Below are positions 16,784-25,967 of a stretch of DNA of 61,517 nucleotides, piece by piece. How positions within the stretch are numbered: position 1 is the stretch's first letter; the number at the start of each line of letters is the position of its first letter. The notes below the pieces were generated by a model, which was not told where the DNA came from, ran no database searches, and saw only the letters and a program-made list of their open reading frames with translations. A program made the translations under genes and the position numbers. The stretch comes from Streptomyces monashensis (GTDB lineage Bacteria > Actinomycetota > Actinomycetes > Streptomycetales > Streptomycetaceae): contig NZ_MLYO01000021.1 of the NCBI RefSeq assembly GCF_001866665.1, forward strand, positions 1-61,517, written 5' to 3'.

Positions 16784-18498
16784 GCCTGCCCTCGGTCGGT
16801 CCGCGCCGGGAGCTGGTGCTCGTGCTCCGCCATCGCGATGTCGGGGTGGTGCAGGTCGAACGCCGGGGACTCGCTGCGGATCCGGGGCAGGGTCACGAAG
16901 TTGTGCCGGGGCGGCGGGCAGGAGGTCGCCCACTCCAGCGAACGGCCGTAGCCCCACGGGTCGTCGACGCCCACCGGCTTGCCGTACCGGGCGGTCTTCC
17001 ACACGTTGTAGAGGAACGGCAGCATCGACGTGCCGAGCAGGAAGGAGCTGATGGTCGAGACCGTGTTCAGCGCCGTGAAGCCGTCGGCCGCCAGGTAGTC
17101 GGCGTAGCGGCGGGGCATGCCCTCGGCGCCCAGCCAGTGCTGGATCAGGAAGGTGCCGTGGAAGCCGACGAACAGGGTCCAGAAGGTGATCTTGCCGAGC
17201 CGCTCGTCCAGCATCTTGCCGGTCATCTTGGGCCACCAGTAGTGGAAGCCCGCGAACATGGCGAAGACGACGGTGCCGAACACGACGTAGTGGAAGTGGG
17301 CCACCACGAAGTACGAGTCGGAGACGTGGAAGTCCAGGGGCGGCGAGGCCAGGATGACCCCGGTCAGCCCGCCGAAGAGGAACGTCACGAGGAAGCCCGC
17401 CGCCCAGAGCATCGGGGTCTCGAAGGACAGACTGCCCTTCCACATCGTGCCGATCCAGTTGAAGAACTTCACCCCGGTCGGCACCGCGATCAGGAAGGTC
17501 ATGAAGGAGAAGAACGGCAGCAGCACACCGCCGGTGACGTACATGTGGTGTGCCCAGACGGTGATGGACAGACCGGCGATGGAGATGGTCGCGGCGATCA
17601 GGCCCATGTAGCCGAACATCGGCTTGCGGGCGAAGACCGGGATGATCTCGGAGACGATGCCGAAGAACGGCAGGGCGATGATGTACACCTCGGGATGGCC
17701 GAAGAACCAGAAGAGGTGCTGCCACAGCAGCGCGCCGCCGTTGGTCGCCTCGAAGACATGGGCGCCGAACTTGCGGTCCACCTCCAGGGCGAACAGCGCG
17801 GCCGCGAGGACCGGGAAGGCGAGCAGGACCAGGACGGCGGTCAGCAGCACGTTCCAGCAGAAGATCGGCATGCGGAACATGGTCAGGCCCGGGGCGCGCA
17901 TGCAGATGATGGTGGTGACGAAGTTGACCGAGCCGAGGATGGTGCCGAAGCCGGAGAACGCCAGACCCATGATCCACAGGTCGCCGCCCACCTCCGGTGA
18001 GCGGATCGCGTCCGTCAGCGGGGAGTAGGCGAACCAGCCGAAGTCGGCCGCGCCCTGCGGGGTGAGGAAGCCGGCCACCGCGATGAGCGAGCCGAACAGG
18101 TAGAGCCAGTAGGCGAACATGTTCAGCCGCGGGAACGCCACGTCGGGCGCGCCGATCTGCAGCGGCATGATCCAGTTGGTGAAGCCGGCGAACAGCGGGG
18201 TCGCGAACATCAGCAGCATCACGGTGCCGTGCATCGTGAAGAGCTGGTTGAACTGCTCGTTCGACATGAGCTGCAGGCCCGGCCGGGCCAGCTCGGCGCG
18301 CATGAGCAGCGCCATCACGCCGCCGACCAGGAAGAACGCGAAGGACGTGCCGAGATACAGCGTGCCGATCGTCTTGTGGTCGGTGGTCGTCAGCCACTTC
18401 ACCACGACGCCGCCGGGCTGTCTGCCCCGCAGCGGCACCTCGCTCTCGTACGAGTCGGCGGCCGCGGCGGCACCGTGGGGTTCGTCGATGATGCTCAC
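16780..18498 (-). CDS. ctaD: Cytochrome c oxidase subunit I (orphan, probably second copy)
   Basis: 572 residues from GTG 18498 (VSIIDEPHG); a longer frame lacks a good start signal. A twelve-helix haem-copper oxidase core is clear: [13 protein letters not shown], the low-spin haem His in [16 protein letters not shown] with the Cu-B His and cross-linked Tyr, the Cu-B His pair in WAHHMYVTG, and the two haem ligands in [11 protein letters not shown]. It is an aa3-type catalytic subunit that reduces O2 and pumps protons. No ctaC, ctaE, ctaF or qcr genes are nearby, unlike the main Streptomyces locus, so this is likely a duplicate using subunits encoded elsewhere. Confidence 0.93.
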   Translation of the reverse strand: MSIIDEPHGAAAAADSYESEVPLRGRQPGGVVVKWLTTTDHKTIGTLYLGTSFAFFLVGGVMALLMRAELARPGLQLMSNEQFNQLFTMHGTVMLLMFATPLFAGFTNWIMPLQIGAPDVAFPRLNMFAYWLYLFGSLIAVAGFLTPQGAADFGWFAYSPLTDAIRSPEVGGDLWIMGLAFSGFGTILGSVNFVTTIICMRAPGLTMFRMPIFCWNVLLTAVLVLLAFPVLAAALFALEVDRKFGAHVFEATNGGALLWQHLFWFFGHPEVYIIALPFFGIVSEIIPVFARKPMFGYMGLIAATISIAGLSITVWAHHMYVTGGVLLPFFSFMTFLIAVPTGVKFFNWIGTMWKGSLSFETPMLWAAGFLVTFLFGGLTGVILASPPLDFHVSDSYFVVAHFHYVVFGTVVFAMFAGFHYWWPKMTGKMLDERLGKITFWTLFVGFHGTFLIQHWLGAEGMPRRYADYLAADGFTALNTVSTISSFLLGTSMLPFLYNVWKTARYGKPVGVDDPWGYGRSLEWATSCPPPRHNFVTLPRIRSESPAFDLHHPDIAMAEHEHQLPARTDRGQA

Positions 18499-18682
18499 AA
18501 GTCGTCTGTCTCCCGCTGCTCGCGCTCCGCGCACGCCAAGACGTCCGCGCCTCGTCATGCTCCTCGTCATCCTTGCCGCGCGGACGCCGCGCGGGAGAGC
18601 CGGAACGGCCCGCGCACGGCCGATCGCATGACGGATGCACACGGATGGCCCAGCGGCGCCTTCCATGGGACAGGATGATCAG

Positions 18683-19360
18683 GTGACCGAACAGATGAAC
18701 ACGCCCACGGCCCCTCCGTTCGCGCTCCGGCCGATCAGGGTGTCCGGGTGGCTGGCTTCGGGGGGACTGCTGCTGGCCGGGCTCGCCTGGGTGGTACGGG
18801 CGGTGTGGGAGCTGCGGCTCGCCGCCGCCGGGGAACCGGCCGCGGGCCCGCCCGACCAGGGGAACGGCGTGCACCGCCCGCTCAACTCCCTTGAGGATTC
18901 GTACCACTTGGTGACGTCGGCCGGCGGTGCGGCCGTCGCGCTGTGCGCCCTGCTCTTCGTCTCCTGGCTGTGGCAGCTGCGCGACAACGCCCGTGCGCTG
19001 TCCGGGAAGGAGCCGAAGTACGCGGGGATCTGGGTGTACTTGGGATGGGTCGTGCCCCTGGTCAACCTGTGGTTCCCGCGCGGGATCGTCGTGGACGCGT
19101 TCCACGGGAGCGCGCCCGGCCGCCGGGTGCCCGTCTCCGTGAACGTGTGGTGGGTGCTGTGGGTGATCGGCATGCTCAGCGGCGTCGGGCTGGTGTACCG
19201 CGACTCCACCGACGAGATCATCGCCCGCGCCTATCACGGGGTCTGGCCGCTGCTGACGTCCGACGCGGCCGTGGTCGGCGCGGCGATCGCCGGGTTCTTC
19301 GCCGTACGGGCCGTCACCGCCGCGCAGGCCGAGCGGCTGCGGGAGGCCGGGGTGGCGTAG
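18683..19360 (+). CDS. DUF4328 family membrane protein
   Basis: 225 residues from GTG 18683 (VTEQMNTPT); ATG 18695 and an in-frame ATG at 18665 are alternatives. It has about five membrane segments. The DUF4328 region contains FVSWLWQLRDNARALSG, YAGIWVYLGWVVPLVNLWFPRGIVVDAF and VNVWWVLWVIGML. Function is unknown; members are widespread actinobacterial membrane proteins. It is divergent from the orphan ctaD gene with 184 nt between starts. Confidence 0.82.
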   Translation: MTEQMNTPTAPPFALRPIRVSGWLASGGLLLAGLAWVVRAVWELRLAAAGEPAAGPPDQGNGVHRPLNSLEDSYHLVTSAGGAAVALCALLFVSWLWQLRDNARALSGKEPKYAGIWVYLGWVVPLVNLWFPRGIVVDAFHGSAPGRRVPVSVNVWWVLWVIGMLSGVGLVYRDSTDEIIARAYHGVWPLLTSDAAVVGAAIAGFFAVRAVTAAQAERLREAGVA

Positions 19361-19421
19361 TCCCCGGCCGGCCTCGGGGGCCGGGTGTGGGGTGCCGCCC
19401 GGTGCGGTACGGATGGCCCCC

Positions 19422-20087
19422 ATGAGCAGTATCGCCATCGTGGGTGCGGGGACCGGGCTGGGGGCCGCCGTCGCGCGGCGGTTCGGGCGGGAGGGGTTCG
19501 CCGTGGCGCTGTTCGCCCGGCAGCGGGACCATCTCGACCGGCTCGTGGAGGGCCTCGCCGCGGGCGGTGTGCGGGCCGCCGGGTTCACCGCCGACGTGCG
19601 CAGGCCGCAGGAGCTGGCCGCGGCGCTGGAGCGGGCCGCCGCGGAGCTGGGGACCGTGGAGGTGCTCCAGTACAGCCCGGTGCCGCACCGGGACTTCATG
19701 CGGCCCGTGCTGGAGACCGGGCACCGCGAGCTGGTCGGGCCGATCGAGTTCTCCGTGTACGGGGTCGTCGCCGCCGTGCAGCAGGTGCTGCCGGGCATGC
19801 GGCGGCTCGGGCGCGGGACGATCCTCTTCGTCAACGGCGGGACCGCCGCCGTACCGCATCCCGAGCGGGCCGGTACCTCGATCGCGTTCGCGGCGGAGAG
19901 CGCGTACGGGCATCTGCTGCACGACCGGCTCGCCGGCGAGGGCATCCACGTCGCCCAGCTGGTCGTCCCCGGCGCCATCACGCCCGGGCACGCGCGCAAG
20001 GACCCCGACGTGCTCGCGGAGGTGCTGTGGGGGCTGCACCGGGAGCGGCACGGGTTCCGGCACTTCGCCGACGACCTCGACAGCTGA
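19422..20087 (+). CDS. Short-chain dehydrogenase/reductase family protein
   Basis: 221 residues from ATG 19422. The N-terminus has the Rossmann motif GAGTGLGAAVARRFGREG (TGxxxGxG type), and DVRRPQELAAAL fits the second nucleotide-binding region. The usual catalytic YxxxK is not clear: the equivalent region reads SIAFAAESAYGHLLHDRLAGEG, with no Lys at the expected distance, so catalytic competence is doubtful. Short-type SDR without the catalytic Lys may bind NAD(P) without oxidoreductase activity. Confidence 0.8.
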   Translation: MSSIAIVGAGTGLGAAVARRFGREGFAVALFARQRDHLDRLVEGLAAGGVRAAGFTADVRRPQELAAALERAAAELGTVEVLQYSPVPHRDFMRPVLETGHRELVGPIEFSVYGVVAAVQQVLPGMRRLGRGTILFVNGGTAAVPHPERAGTSIAFAAESAYGHLLHDRLAGEGIHVAQLVVPGAITPGHARKDPDVLAEVLWGLHRERHGFRHFADDLDS

Positions 20088-20108
20088 ACTGCGGGGTGCG
20101 GGTTTGTA

Positions 20109-20130
20109 GGCCAATATGGTGACGTTGGCC
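20109..20130. promoter_or_regulatory. Inverted repeat GGCCAA-N10-TTGGCC before glpF-like gene
   Basis: Six-bp perfect arms, centred about 38 bp before the glpF-like start codon. It is a candidate operator for the channel gene; an IclR-type regulator such as GylR would be the expected partner by analogy, but none is encoded nearby. Confidence 0.4.
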
Positions 20131-20157
20131 GTAATGCTCTCTTCGAGGGGGCTTGGC

Positions 20158-21105
20158 ATGGCTGTGGAAATCCCCACGATCATCAAGCCGTCCCGGCTCA
20201 GAAGCCGGGGAGGACTGCTCGGCGAGTGCCTCGCCGAGTTCCTCGGGACTCTCGTCCTCATCGCGTTCGGCTGCGGTGTGGTCGCGATGGCGGTGGCCGC
20301 GCTGCCCGGTTCGGGCCGTGCCGCCACGCCCACCACGATCTTCCTCGCGGCCGGGGACTGGCTGCTGATCACCTGGGGCTGGGCGCTGGCCGTCACCTTC
20401 GGCGTCTACGTCGGCGGCGGAGTCAGCGGCGCCCATCTCAACCCGGCGGTCACCCTGGCCATGGCCGTGCGCCGCGGATTCTCCTGGGCCAAGGTGCTGC
20501 CGTACTGGTTCGCGCAGGTCGTGGGCGCCTTCGCCGGCGCGGCGCTGGTCTACCTCGTCTACCACGACGCGATCCACGCCTACGACAAGGCGGCGACGGG
20601 CCCGAAGGTGAACGGCCACACCAACGCCACCTTCTCCATCTTCGCGACCTTCCCCGCCCCGTACTTCCACGGCGGCGTTTGGGGCCCGCTGATCGACCAG
20701 ATCGTCGGTACGGCGTTCCTGCTCATGCTGATCGCCGCCGTCCTCGACGTGCGCAACCAGGCCGTGCAGTCCAACCTCGCCCCCTTCGTCGTCGGCCTCG
20801 TCGTGGCCGCGGTCGGCATGTCCTACGGCGCCAACGCGGGCTACGCCATCAACCCGGCCCGCGACTTCGGGCCGCGGCTGCTGATCTGGTCCCAGGGCTG
20901 GCGGAGCCTGGCCTTCCCGGGCAGCGTGGCCGGCTCGTTCAGCCACTACTGGTGGATCCCGATCGTCGGCCCGCTGGTCGGCGGCGTGATCGGGATCGTC
21001 GTCTACGACCTGTTCATCGGTGACGTCCTGCTGCTGCGCGCGAAGCTGGCCGAGCCGCTGGAGCCCGGGGAGTCGACTCCGGTGCGGACCGTCAACGGCG
21101 AGTAG
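20158..21105 (+). CDS. glpF: Major intrinsic protein, glycerol-facilitator type
   Basis: 315 residues from ATG 20158, with GAGGGGG seven bases upstream. Six membrane segments and the two pore half-helices carry the signature motifs SGAHLNPAVT and GYAINPARDFGPR. The Asp after the second NPAR and the long periplasmic loop (AAPYFHGGVWG-like) favour a glycerol/polyol channel over a strict water channel. The usual partners glpK and glpD are not next to it. It follows an SDR gene on the same strand by 70 nt. Confidence 0.88.
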   Translation: MAVEIPTIIKPSRLRSRGGLLGECLAEFLGTLVLIAFGCGVVAMAVAALPGSGRAATPTTIFLAAGDWLLITWGWALAVTFGVYVGGGVSGAHLNPAVTLAMAVRRGFSWAKVLPYWFAQVVGAFAGAALVYLVYHDAIHAYDKAATGPKVNGHTNATFSIFATFPAPYFHGGVWGPLIDQIVGTAFLLMLIAAVLDVRNQAVQSNLAPFVVGLVVAAVGMSYGANAGYAINPARDFGPRLLIWSQGWRSLAFPGSVAGSFSHYWWIPIVGPLVGGVIGIVVYDLFIGDVLLLRAKLAEPLEPGESTPVRTVNGE

Positions 21106-21144
21106 CCGGGAGGGGCGGAACGTCGGGGGGCGCCCAGGGACGTG

Positions 21145-21501
21145 TCAACCGCCCGCCTCGGACGGGCCGTCGGCGCAGGTGCCGGCGGCCCGCCTGGCCG
21201 TCGCCGCGATCTCCTCCAGCGCCGCGAGGTGGCGGGTCAGCGCCCGGCGGCCGGTGAGCGTGAGCGCGGCCCAGGTGCGTGGCCGCTTGCCCAGGTAGCC
21301 CTTGCGGACGCTGACGTACCCCGTCTTCTCCAGCGCGGAGAGGGTCTTGCTCAGCGTGGAGTCGGAGATCTGGCAGTAGTCCCGCAGGACGGCGAACTCC
21401 GCCTCGCCGCACGCCGAGAGATAGGCGGCGAGAGCCAGCCGCGTCGGGTGGTGCAGCTCGCGGTCGAGGGTGGGCGGCGAGTCGCCCGCGCGGCCGCTCA
21501 C
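21145..21501 (-). CDS. Winged-helix transcriptional regulator (MarR-like, HTH_27 type)
   Basis: 118 residues from GTG 21501, overlapping the upstream stop as GTGA. A compact winged helix runs through RLALAAYLSACGEAEFAVLRDYCQISDSTLSKTLSALEKTGYVSVRKGYLGKRPRTWAALTLTGRRAL, followed by a helix for dimerization. Proteins of this kind are usually autoregulators of a membrane-protein partner, here the co-translated upstream gene. Paired TACTTTCC boxes near the promoter are a candidate binding site. Confidence 0.82.
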   Translation of the reverse strand: MSGRAGDSPPTLDRELHHPTRLALAAYLSACGEAEFAVLRDYCQISDSTLSKTLSALEKTGYVSVRKGYLGKRPRTWAALTLTGRRALTRHLAALEEIAATARRAAGTCADGPSEAGG

Positions 21502-21977
21502 GCGGTGCTGCCCTGGCGCGGCAGGAACGCGCGCAGCAGGTGCTCCGCGCCGGTCGCGAGGCCGAAGGCGATGGACCAGCCCGCGACGCCGTACGGGACG
21601 GCGGCCAGCGCGCCGACGCCGATCGTGACGAGGGGCGCCCCCCACAGCTCCCAGGTCGAACGGCGGGGCCCGCCGTCCCGGCTGAACCAGCGGGTCACAC
21701 CGCCGTGGTGGGCGCCGATCCAGACCAGTGCGAAGAAGCCGACGGCGCAGGCCAGTCCGGCGAGCGTCAGCCATGTCCCGTACCGCGGCAGCAGGTCGGC
21801 CAGTCCGAACGCGGTGAAGCCGGCCGCGAAGGCGAGGCCCTGGCCGACGAGGTACCGCCGGGGCCGGTCCCGGCCGCCGGCCCGGCGCGCCGCGCTGCGG
21901 GCGGCACAGGCGGCGGCGAGCGCGTCCTGCGCCCGACGCGCGTCCAGGGCATCCATCGGTTCCCCCGTGTCGTTCAT
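21498..21977 (-). CDS. Four-helix membrane protein paired with winged-helix regulator
   Basis: 159 residues from ATG 21977. A charged N-terminus (about 45 residues, Ala/Arg-rich helical) leads to four membrane segments: LVGQGLAFAAGFTAFGLADLL, LTLAGLACAVGFFALVWIG, LWGAPLVTIGVGALAAVPYGV and SIAFGLATGAEHLLRAF. No enzymatic motif is visible. The stop codon overlaps the regulator start, so the two are made as a unit, an arrangement common in Streptomyces for membrane protein/winged-helix pairs of unknown role. Confidence 0.78.
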   Translation of the reverse strand: MNDTGEPMDALDARRAQDALAAACAARSAARRAGGRDRPRRYLVGQGLAFAAGFTAFGLADLLPRYGTWLTLAGLACAVGFFALVWIGAHHGGVTRWFSRDGGPRRSTWELWGAPLVTIGVGALAAVPYGVAGWSIAFGLATGAEHLLRAFLPRQGSTA

Positions 21978-22063
21978 GCGTCAACCTCCGGTGAGGGCGG
22001 GGCGGTTGGTCGGTCCGCCCCGCATGTGTCGTGCGTCTGACGTGCTGATGTCAGCATGGACAT

Positions 22064-22090
22064 TACTTTCCAAGAATGCAAGTACTTTCC
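22064..22090. promoter_or_regulatory. Two TACTTTCC boxes, 19 bp apart
   Basis: TACTTTCC occurs at 22064-22071 and 22083-22090, about 90 bp upstream of the membrane protein/regulator operon. The spacing of nearly two helical turns suits a dimeric winged-helix regulator. Confidence 0.45.
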
Positions 22091-22178
22091 GATCGCCGCC
22101 GAGGCCGTTGCCGGGGAGCGGGCGCGGCGTCGGAGGTGCCGTAACGGAGTACAGGGGGGGTCCGGTTGCACCGGACCG

Positions 22179-23258
22179 TCACAGCGGGCGGTTCGGCCAG
22201 TCCAGCAGGCGGGCGCCGATCACCGCCGTCTGGAGCATGTAGCGGTGGGCGGGGTCGGCCGGGTTGGCGCCGGTGAGGTGGTGGATGCGCGCCAGCCGGT
22301 AGGTGAGGGCCCGCACGCTCAGGGCGAGGCGGCGGGCCGCTTCCGCCGCCACGCAGCCCGCGTCGAAGTACGCCGTCAGGGTCTCCAGCAGGGGGCCCGC
22401 GCCGCCTCGCGCCTGTGTCAGCGGGCCCAGGGTGTGCGAGACCAGGTCGGCCATCGCCTGCCGGTCCCGGGCCAGAACCGGGTAGACGAGGAGGTCGGCG
22501 GCGCGCAGGACCGGGTCCGCGAGGCCGAGGCGCTCGGCCATCTCCAGTGCCGTCAGGGCCTCTTCGTACGACTGGACCACGCCGCCGGGGCCCGGCTGGG
22601 CGCGGCCGATGGCGATCCGGCCGCCGTCCGTCGCCGTGTGCGCCTGCCGGGCGAAGTAGGTGAGGATCTCGTCCTCGTCGCCGGGCGCGATGCACAGCAG
22701 CCGGCCGTGCTTGGTGGTGAACAGGATGCTGCGGGTGTCGAAGCGGCCGAGTACGGCGGCCTCGACCGCGCGGGCCACGCCGCCGCCCTCGACGTACGCC
22801 GTCGGGCCCTCGGCCACGGCCACCGCGTGCGCCCGGGACAGACGCAGGCCGAAGCGTTCGGCGCGCTCGGCCAGGCGGCCCAGGCCGCCGCGGCCGTACA
22901 GCAGGTCGTCGATGAACTCCCGGCGGGCCGCCTCCTCGCGGCGCACGGTGAGCCGCTGGGCGCGCTCGTACCCCTCGGCGAACGCGTCCACCGCCTGCTC
23001 CACGGCGGCCAGGGCGGCCAGCGTGCTCTCGGCCGAGCCGGGGCCGACCGGCCAGGCGGCGCGGGCGGCGGCGAGGTGGGCGACGGCCAGGGCGCGCAGT
23101 CCGTGTCCGGCGTCGGCGGCCTGCTCGCCCAGGGTGCGGCGGGCCTTGAGCTCCTCCCGGGTCAGCCGGCGTCCGGTGGCCGCGACCTCGGCGAGCGTGT
23201 CGGCGAAACCGTCCAGATAGTGCTCGTAATGCCCGGATATGTCATGCCGGTCCCGCAC
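22179..23258 (-). CDS. PucR/CdaR-type transcriptional regulator
   Basis: 359 residues from GTG 23258. A helical N-terminal sensory region (about 1-130) is followed by a GGDEF-like PucR middle domain (about 140-260: FGLRLSRAHAVAVAEG, GRLLCIAPGDEDEIL, IAIGRAQPGPGGVVQSYEEAL) and a C-terminal PucR helix-turn-helix (about 300-357: LLETLTAYFDAGCVAAEAARRLALSVRALTYRLARIHHLTG). PucR proteins usually act at adjacent genes. Two TGCCGG-N3-CCGGCA palindromes lie in the divergent gap toward the flotillin gene, which makes the flotillin/ATPase pair the likely target. Confidence 0.85.
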   Translation of the reverse strand: MRDRHDISGHYEHYLDGFADTLAEVAATGRRLTREELKARRTLGEQAADAGHGLRALAVAHLAAARAAWPVGPGSAESTLAALAAVEQAVDAFAEGYERAQRLTVRREEAARREFIDDLLYGRGGLGRLAERAERFGLRLSRAHAVAVAEGPTAYVEGGGVARAVEAAVLGRFDTRSILFTTKHGRLLCIAPGDEDEILTYFARQAHTATDGGRIAIGRAQPGPGGVVQSYEEALTALEMAERLGLADPVLRAADLLVYPVLARDRQAMADLVSHTLGPLTQARGGAGPLLETLTAYFDAGCVAAEAARRLALSVRALTYRLARIHHLTGANPADPAHRYMLQTAVIGARLLDWPNRPL

Positions 23259-23342
23259 GCCGTCCGCCCCCGTCCCCCGTGATCTTGACGCGCCGGTGAC
23301 GCTTTCTTGGCGCAGGTCCGGCACGAAGACCCTAGTGAACAC

Positions 23343-23433
23343 TGCCGGAAACCGGCAATGCGCCGGCTCGCGCCCCCACGCACCATTGTCGGCGGGGAGC
23401 ACTACGGGGGGTTTCCGGTGCCGGACACCGGCA
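23343..23433. promoter_or_regulatory. Two TGCCGG-N3-CCGGCA palindromes, candidate PucR operators
   Basis: TGCCGGAAACCGGCA at 23343-23357 and TGCCGGACACCGGCA at 23419-23433 have identical 6-bp arms and are centred 76 bp apart, about seven helical turns. A degraded half site, TCCGGCACCGG, follows at 23446. They lie between the PucR start (23258) and the flotillin start (23510), placed for regulation of either gene, possibly with looping. Confidence 0.6.
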
Positions 23434-23509
23434 GGTCTGCTGATGTCCGGCACCGGGAGCTGTGACTGCCAAGGGCTCCGATCTGTCGTCTGAGGCAAGG
23501 ACGTATGCC

Positions 23510-25786
23510 ATGGAAGCCCTCGGTGTGCTCGCCGCCGTCTGTCTCGTCGTCGTGGTGCTCGCGGTGTTCGGGTTCTCGCGGCTGTACCGCAAGGTCGACC
23601 AGAGCCAGGCCCTGATCGTGTCGAAGACGCGCCGGGTGGACGTGTCCTTCACCGGCCAGGTCGTGCTGCCGATCCTGCACAAGGCCGAGGTCATGGACAT
23701 CTCGGTGAAGACGATCGAGATCAGCCGCGCCGGCCGGGACGGGCTGATCTGCCGGGACAACATCCGTGCCGACATCCGGATCCTGTTCTTCGTGAAGGTC
23801 AACAAGACCGTCGAGGACGTCATCAAGGTCGCCCAGACCGTCGGCACCGAACGCGCCAGCCACCAGGACACCCTCCAGGAGCTGTTCCACGCGAAGTTCT
23901 CCGAGGCGCTGAAGACCGTCGGCAAGCAGCTGGACTTCACCGACCTCTACACCAAGCGCGAGGAACTGCGGTACCACGTCATCGAGTTGATCGGCATCGA
24001 CCTCAACGGCTACCACCTGGAAGACGCCGCGATCGACTACCTGGAGCAGACCCCGCTCACCCAGCTCGACCCCGCCAACGTCCTCGACGCCCAGGGCATC
24101 CGCAAGATCACCGAACTGACGGCGGTCGAGCACGTGCGCACCAACGAGGCCCAGCGCACCGAGCAGAAGGAGATCACCCGGCAGAACGTCGACGCGCGCG
24201 AGGCCATCCTGGAGCTGGAGCGCCGGCAGGCGGACGCCGAGATCAAGCAGAAGCGGGAGATCGAGACGTCCCGCGCCCGCGAGGAGGCCGAGACCGCCCG
24301 CGTGGTGGAGGAGGAGCGGCTGCGCGCCCAGGGCGCCTTCCTGCGCACCGAGGAACAGCTCGGCGTGCAGCGCGAGAACCAGGCCCGGGAGATCGCCGTC
24401 GCCGCGAAGAACCGCGAGCGGGTCATCGCGGTCGAGAACGAGCGCATCGAGAAGGACCGGCTGCTGGAGGTCATCGCCCGCGAGCGGGAGACCCAGCTGA
24501 CGAAGATCTCCGCCGAGAAGGAGGTCGAGGCGGAAAAGCGGGAGATCGCCGAGGTCATCCGGGAGCGGGTCGCGGTGGACCGTACGGTCGCCGAGCAGGA
24601 GGAGTCCATCAAGAAGCTCCGCGTGGTCGAGGAGGCCGAACGCGAGCGGCAGGCCCTCGTCATCGCCGCCGAGGCGGAGGCGCAGGAGAGGCTGGTCAAG
24701 GACATCAAGGCGGCGGAGGCGGCGGAGCAGGCGGCCACGCACCGCGCCGGTGAGGAACTGACCCTGGCCGAGGCCCGGTTGAAGACCGCCGACCTCGACG
24801 CCCGCGCCAAGCTGCGGCTCGCCGAGGGCGTCCAGGCGGAGGCCGCCGCCGAGGGGCTGGCCGCCGTCCAGGTGCGCGACAAGGAGGCCGAGGTCACCGT
24901 CAAGGCCGGCCGCGCGGAGGCCGAGGCCACCGAGGCCCGGCTGCGCGCCGAGGCCGAGGGCACCCAGGCCAGGGCGCTCGCCGAGGCCGAGGGCGCCCGG
25001 GCGAAGGGGCTCGCGGAGGCCGAGGCGGCGCGGGCCGCGGCGGAGGCCACCTCGGCCCGGCTGAAGGCCGAGGCGGAGGGCGCGCGGGCCAGGGGGCTCG
25101 CGGAGGCCCAGGGCGCGCAGGCGGCGGCGCAGGCCACCGAGGCACGGCTGCGGGCCGAGGCCGAGGGCGTGCGGGCCAAGGGCCTGGCCGAGGCGGAGGG
25201 CGCCAAGGCGAGGGCGCTCGCGGAGGCCGCCGCCATCGCCGAGAAGCTGAAGGCAGAGGCGGAGGGCCTGACCCAGAAGGCCGCCGCGATGGCCGCGCTG
25301 GACGACGCGTCGCGCGGGCACGAGGAGTACCGGCTGCGGATCCAGGCGGAGAAGGAGATCCGGCTGGCCGGCCTGGAGACCCAGCGCCACGTCGCCGAGG
25401 CGCAGGCGAGCGTCCTCGCGACCGGGCTGGAGAACGCCGACATCGACATCGTCGGCGGGGACTCCGTCTTCTTCGACCGGCTCGTCTCCTCGGTCGCGCT
25501 CGGCAAGGGCGTGGACGGCTTCGTGGACAACTCCCGTACGGCACAGGCCCTGGCGGGCCCCTGGCTGGACGGCTCCGCCAGCTTCACGGACGACCTGAGC
25601 CGGATCCTGGGCTCCGTGGGCACGGCGGACGTGCAGAACCTGACGGTGTCAGCGTTGCTGGTGAAGCTGATGAACGGGGGCGGCCCGCAGGCTGCCGACT
25701 TCCAGAAGCTCCTCGACAGGGCCGGCGAACTCGGCCTCGCGGAAACTCCGTTGGCGGCGCTGAACGGAAAGAGCGCGCTGAACTGA
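23510..25786 (+). CDS. Flotillin-like SPFH/band 7 protein
   Basis: 758 residues from ATG 23510, with AAGGA eight bases upstream. One N-terminal membrane segment (VLAAVCLVVVVLAVFGF) is followed by an SPFH/band-7 domain at about 25-215 (ALIVSKTRRVDVSFTGQVVLPI, VMDISVKTIEISRAG). A very long Ala/Glu/Arg coiled coil follows (about 220-640) with a run of near-repeats of the AEAEGARAKGLAEAEAARAAAEA kind, then a C-terminal globular tail (DNADIDIVGGDSVFF-like). Flotillins oligomerize as membrane scaffolds. The next gene encodes a giant AAA ATPase, and the two are probably one system under the divergent PucR. Confidence 0.9.
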   Translation: MEALGVLAAVCLVVVVLAVFGFSRLYRKVDQSQALIVSKTRRVDVSFTGQVVLPILHKAEVMDISVKTIEISRAGRDGLICRDNIRADIRILFFVKVNKTVEDVIKVAQTVGTERASHQDTLQELFHAKFSEALKTVGKQLDFTDLYTKREELRYHVIELIGIDLNGYHLEDAAIDYLEQTPLTQLDPANVLDAQGIRKITELTAVEHVRTNEAQRTEQKEITRQNVDAREAILELERRQADAEIKQKREIETSRAREEAETARVVEEERLRAQGAFLRTEEQLGVQRENQAREIAVAAKNRERVIAVENERIEKDRLLEVIARERETQLTKISAEKEVEAEKREIAEVIRERVAVDRTVAEQEESIKKLRVVEEAERERQALVIAAEAEAQERLVKDIKAAEAAEQAATHRAGEELTLAEARLKTADLDARAKLRLAEGVQAEAAAEGLAAVQVRDKEAEVTVKAGRAEAEATEARLRAEAEGTQARALAEAEGARAKGLAEAEAARAAAEATSARLKAEAEGARARGLAEAQGAQAAAQATEARLRAEAEGVRAKGLAEAEGAKARALAEAAAIAEKLKAEAEGLTQKAAAMAALDDASRGHEEYRLRIQAEKEIRLAGLETQRHVAEAQASVLATGLENADIDIVGGDSVFFDRLVSSVALGKGVDGFVDNSRTAQALAGPWLDGSASFTDDLSRILGSVGTADVQNLTVSALLVKLMNGGGPQAADFQKLLDRAGELGLAETPLAALNGKSALN

Positions 25787-25967
25787 GGCTGGGCGGGGGT
25801 TGCGGCGCCTTCGAAGCCGGCGGTGCTGCAACCCCCCAGGGGCGCGGGGCCGTACCGATATGCGGCTCCGCCGCGTGGGCGCGACCGGCCCACCATGACC
25901 CGCACCCGGCACGCGGCCCGCAGCCCCGAGCTCGCAGCCGCACGGCCCCCGAAGGGAAACATCCGCC
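25787..25967. repeat. Streptomyces-type intergenic repeat between flotillin and ATPase genes
   Basis: A 181-bp gap containing CCCCAGGGGCGCGGGGCCGT and a CCGCACCCGGCACGCGGCCCG segment, a pattern I recall as widespread in Streptomyces intergenic regions. CAACCCCC near 25830 pairs with GGGGGTTG at 25795-25802, giving a possible hairpin after the flotillin stop. No ORF is seen. It may attenuate or process the flotillin/ATPase transcript. Confidence 0.5.
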
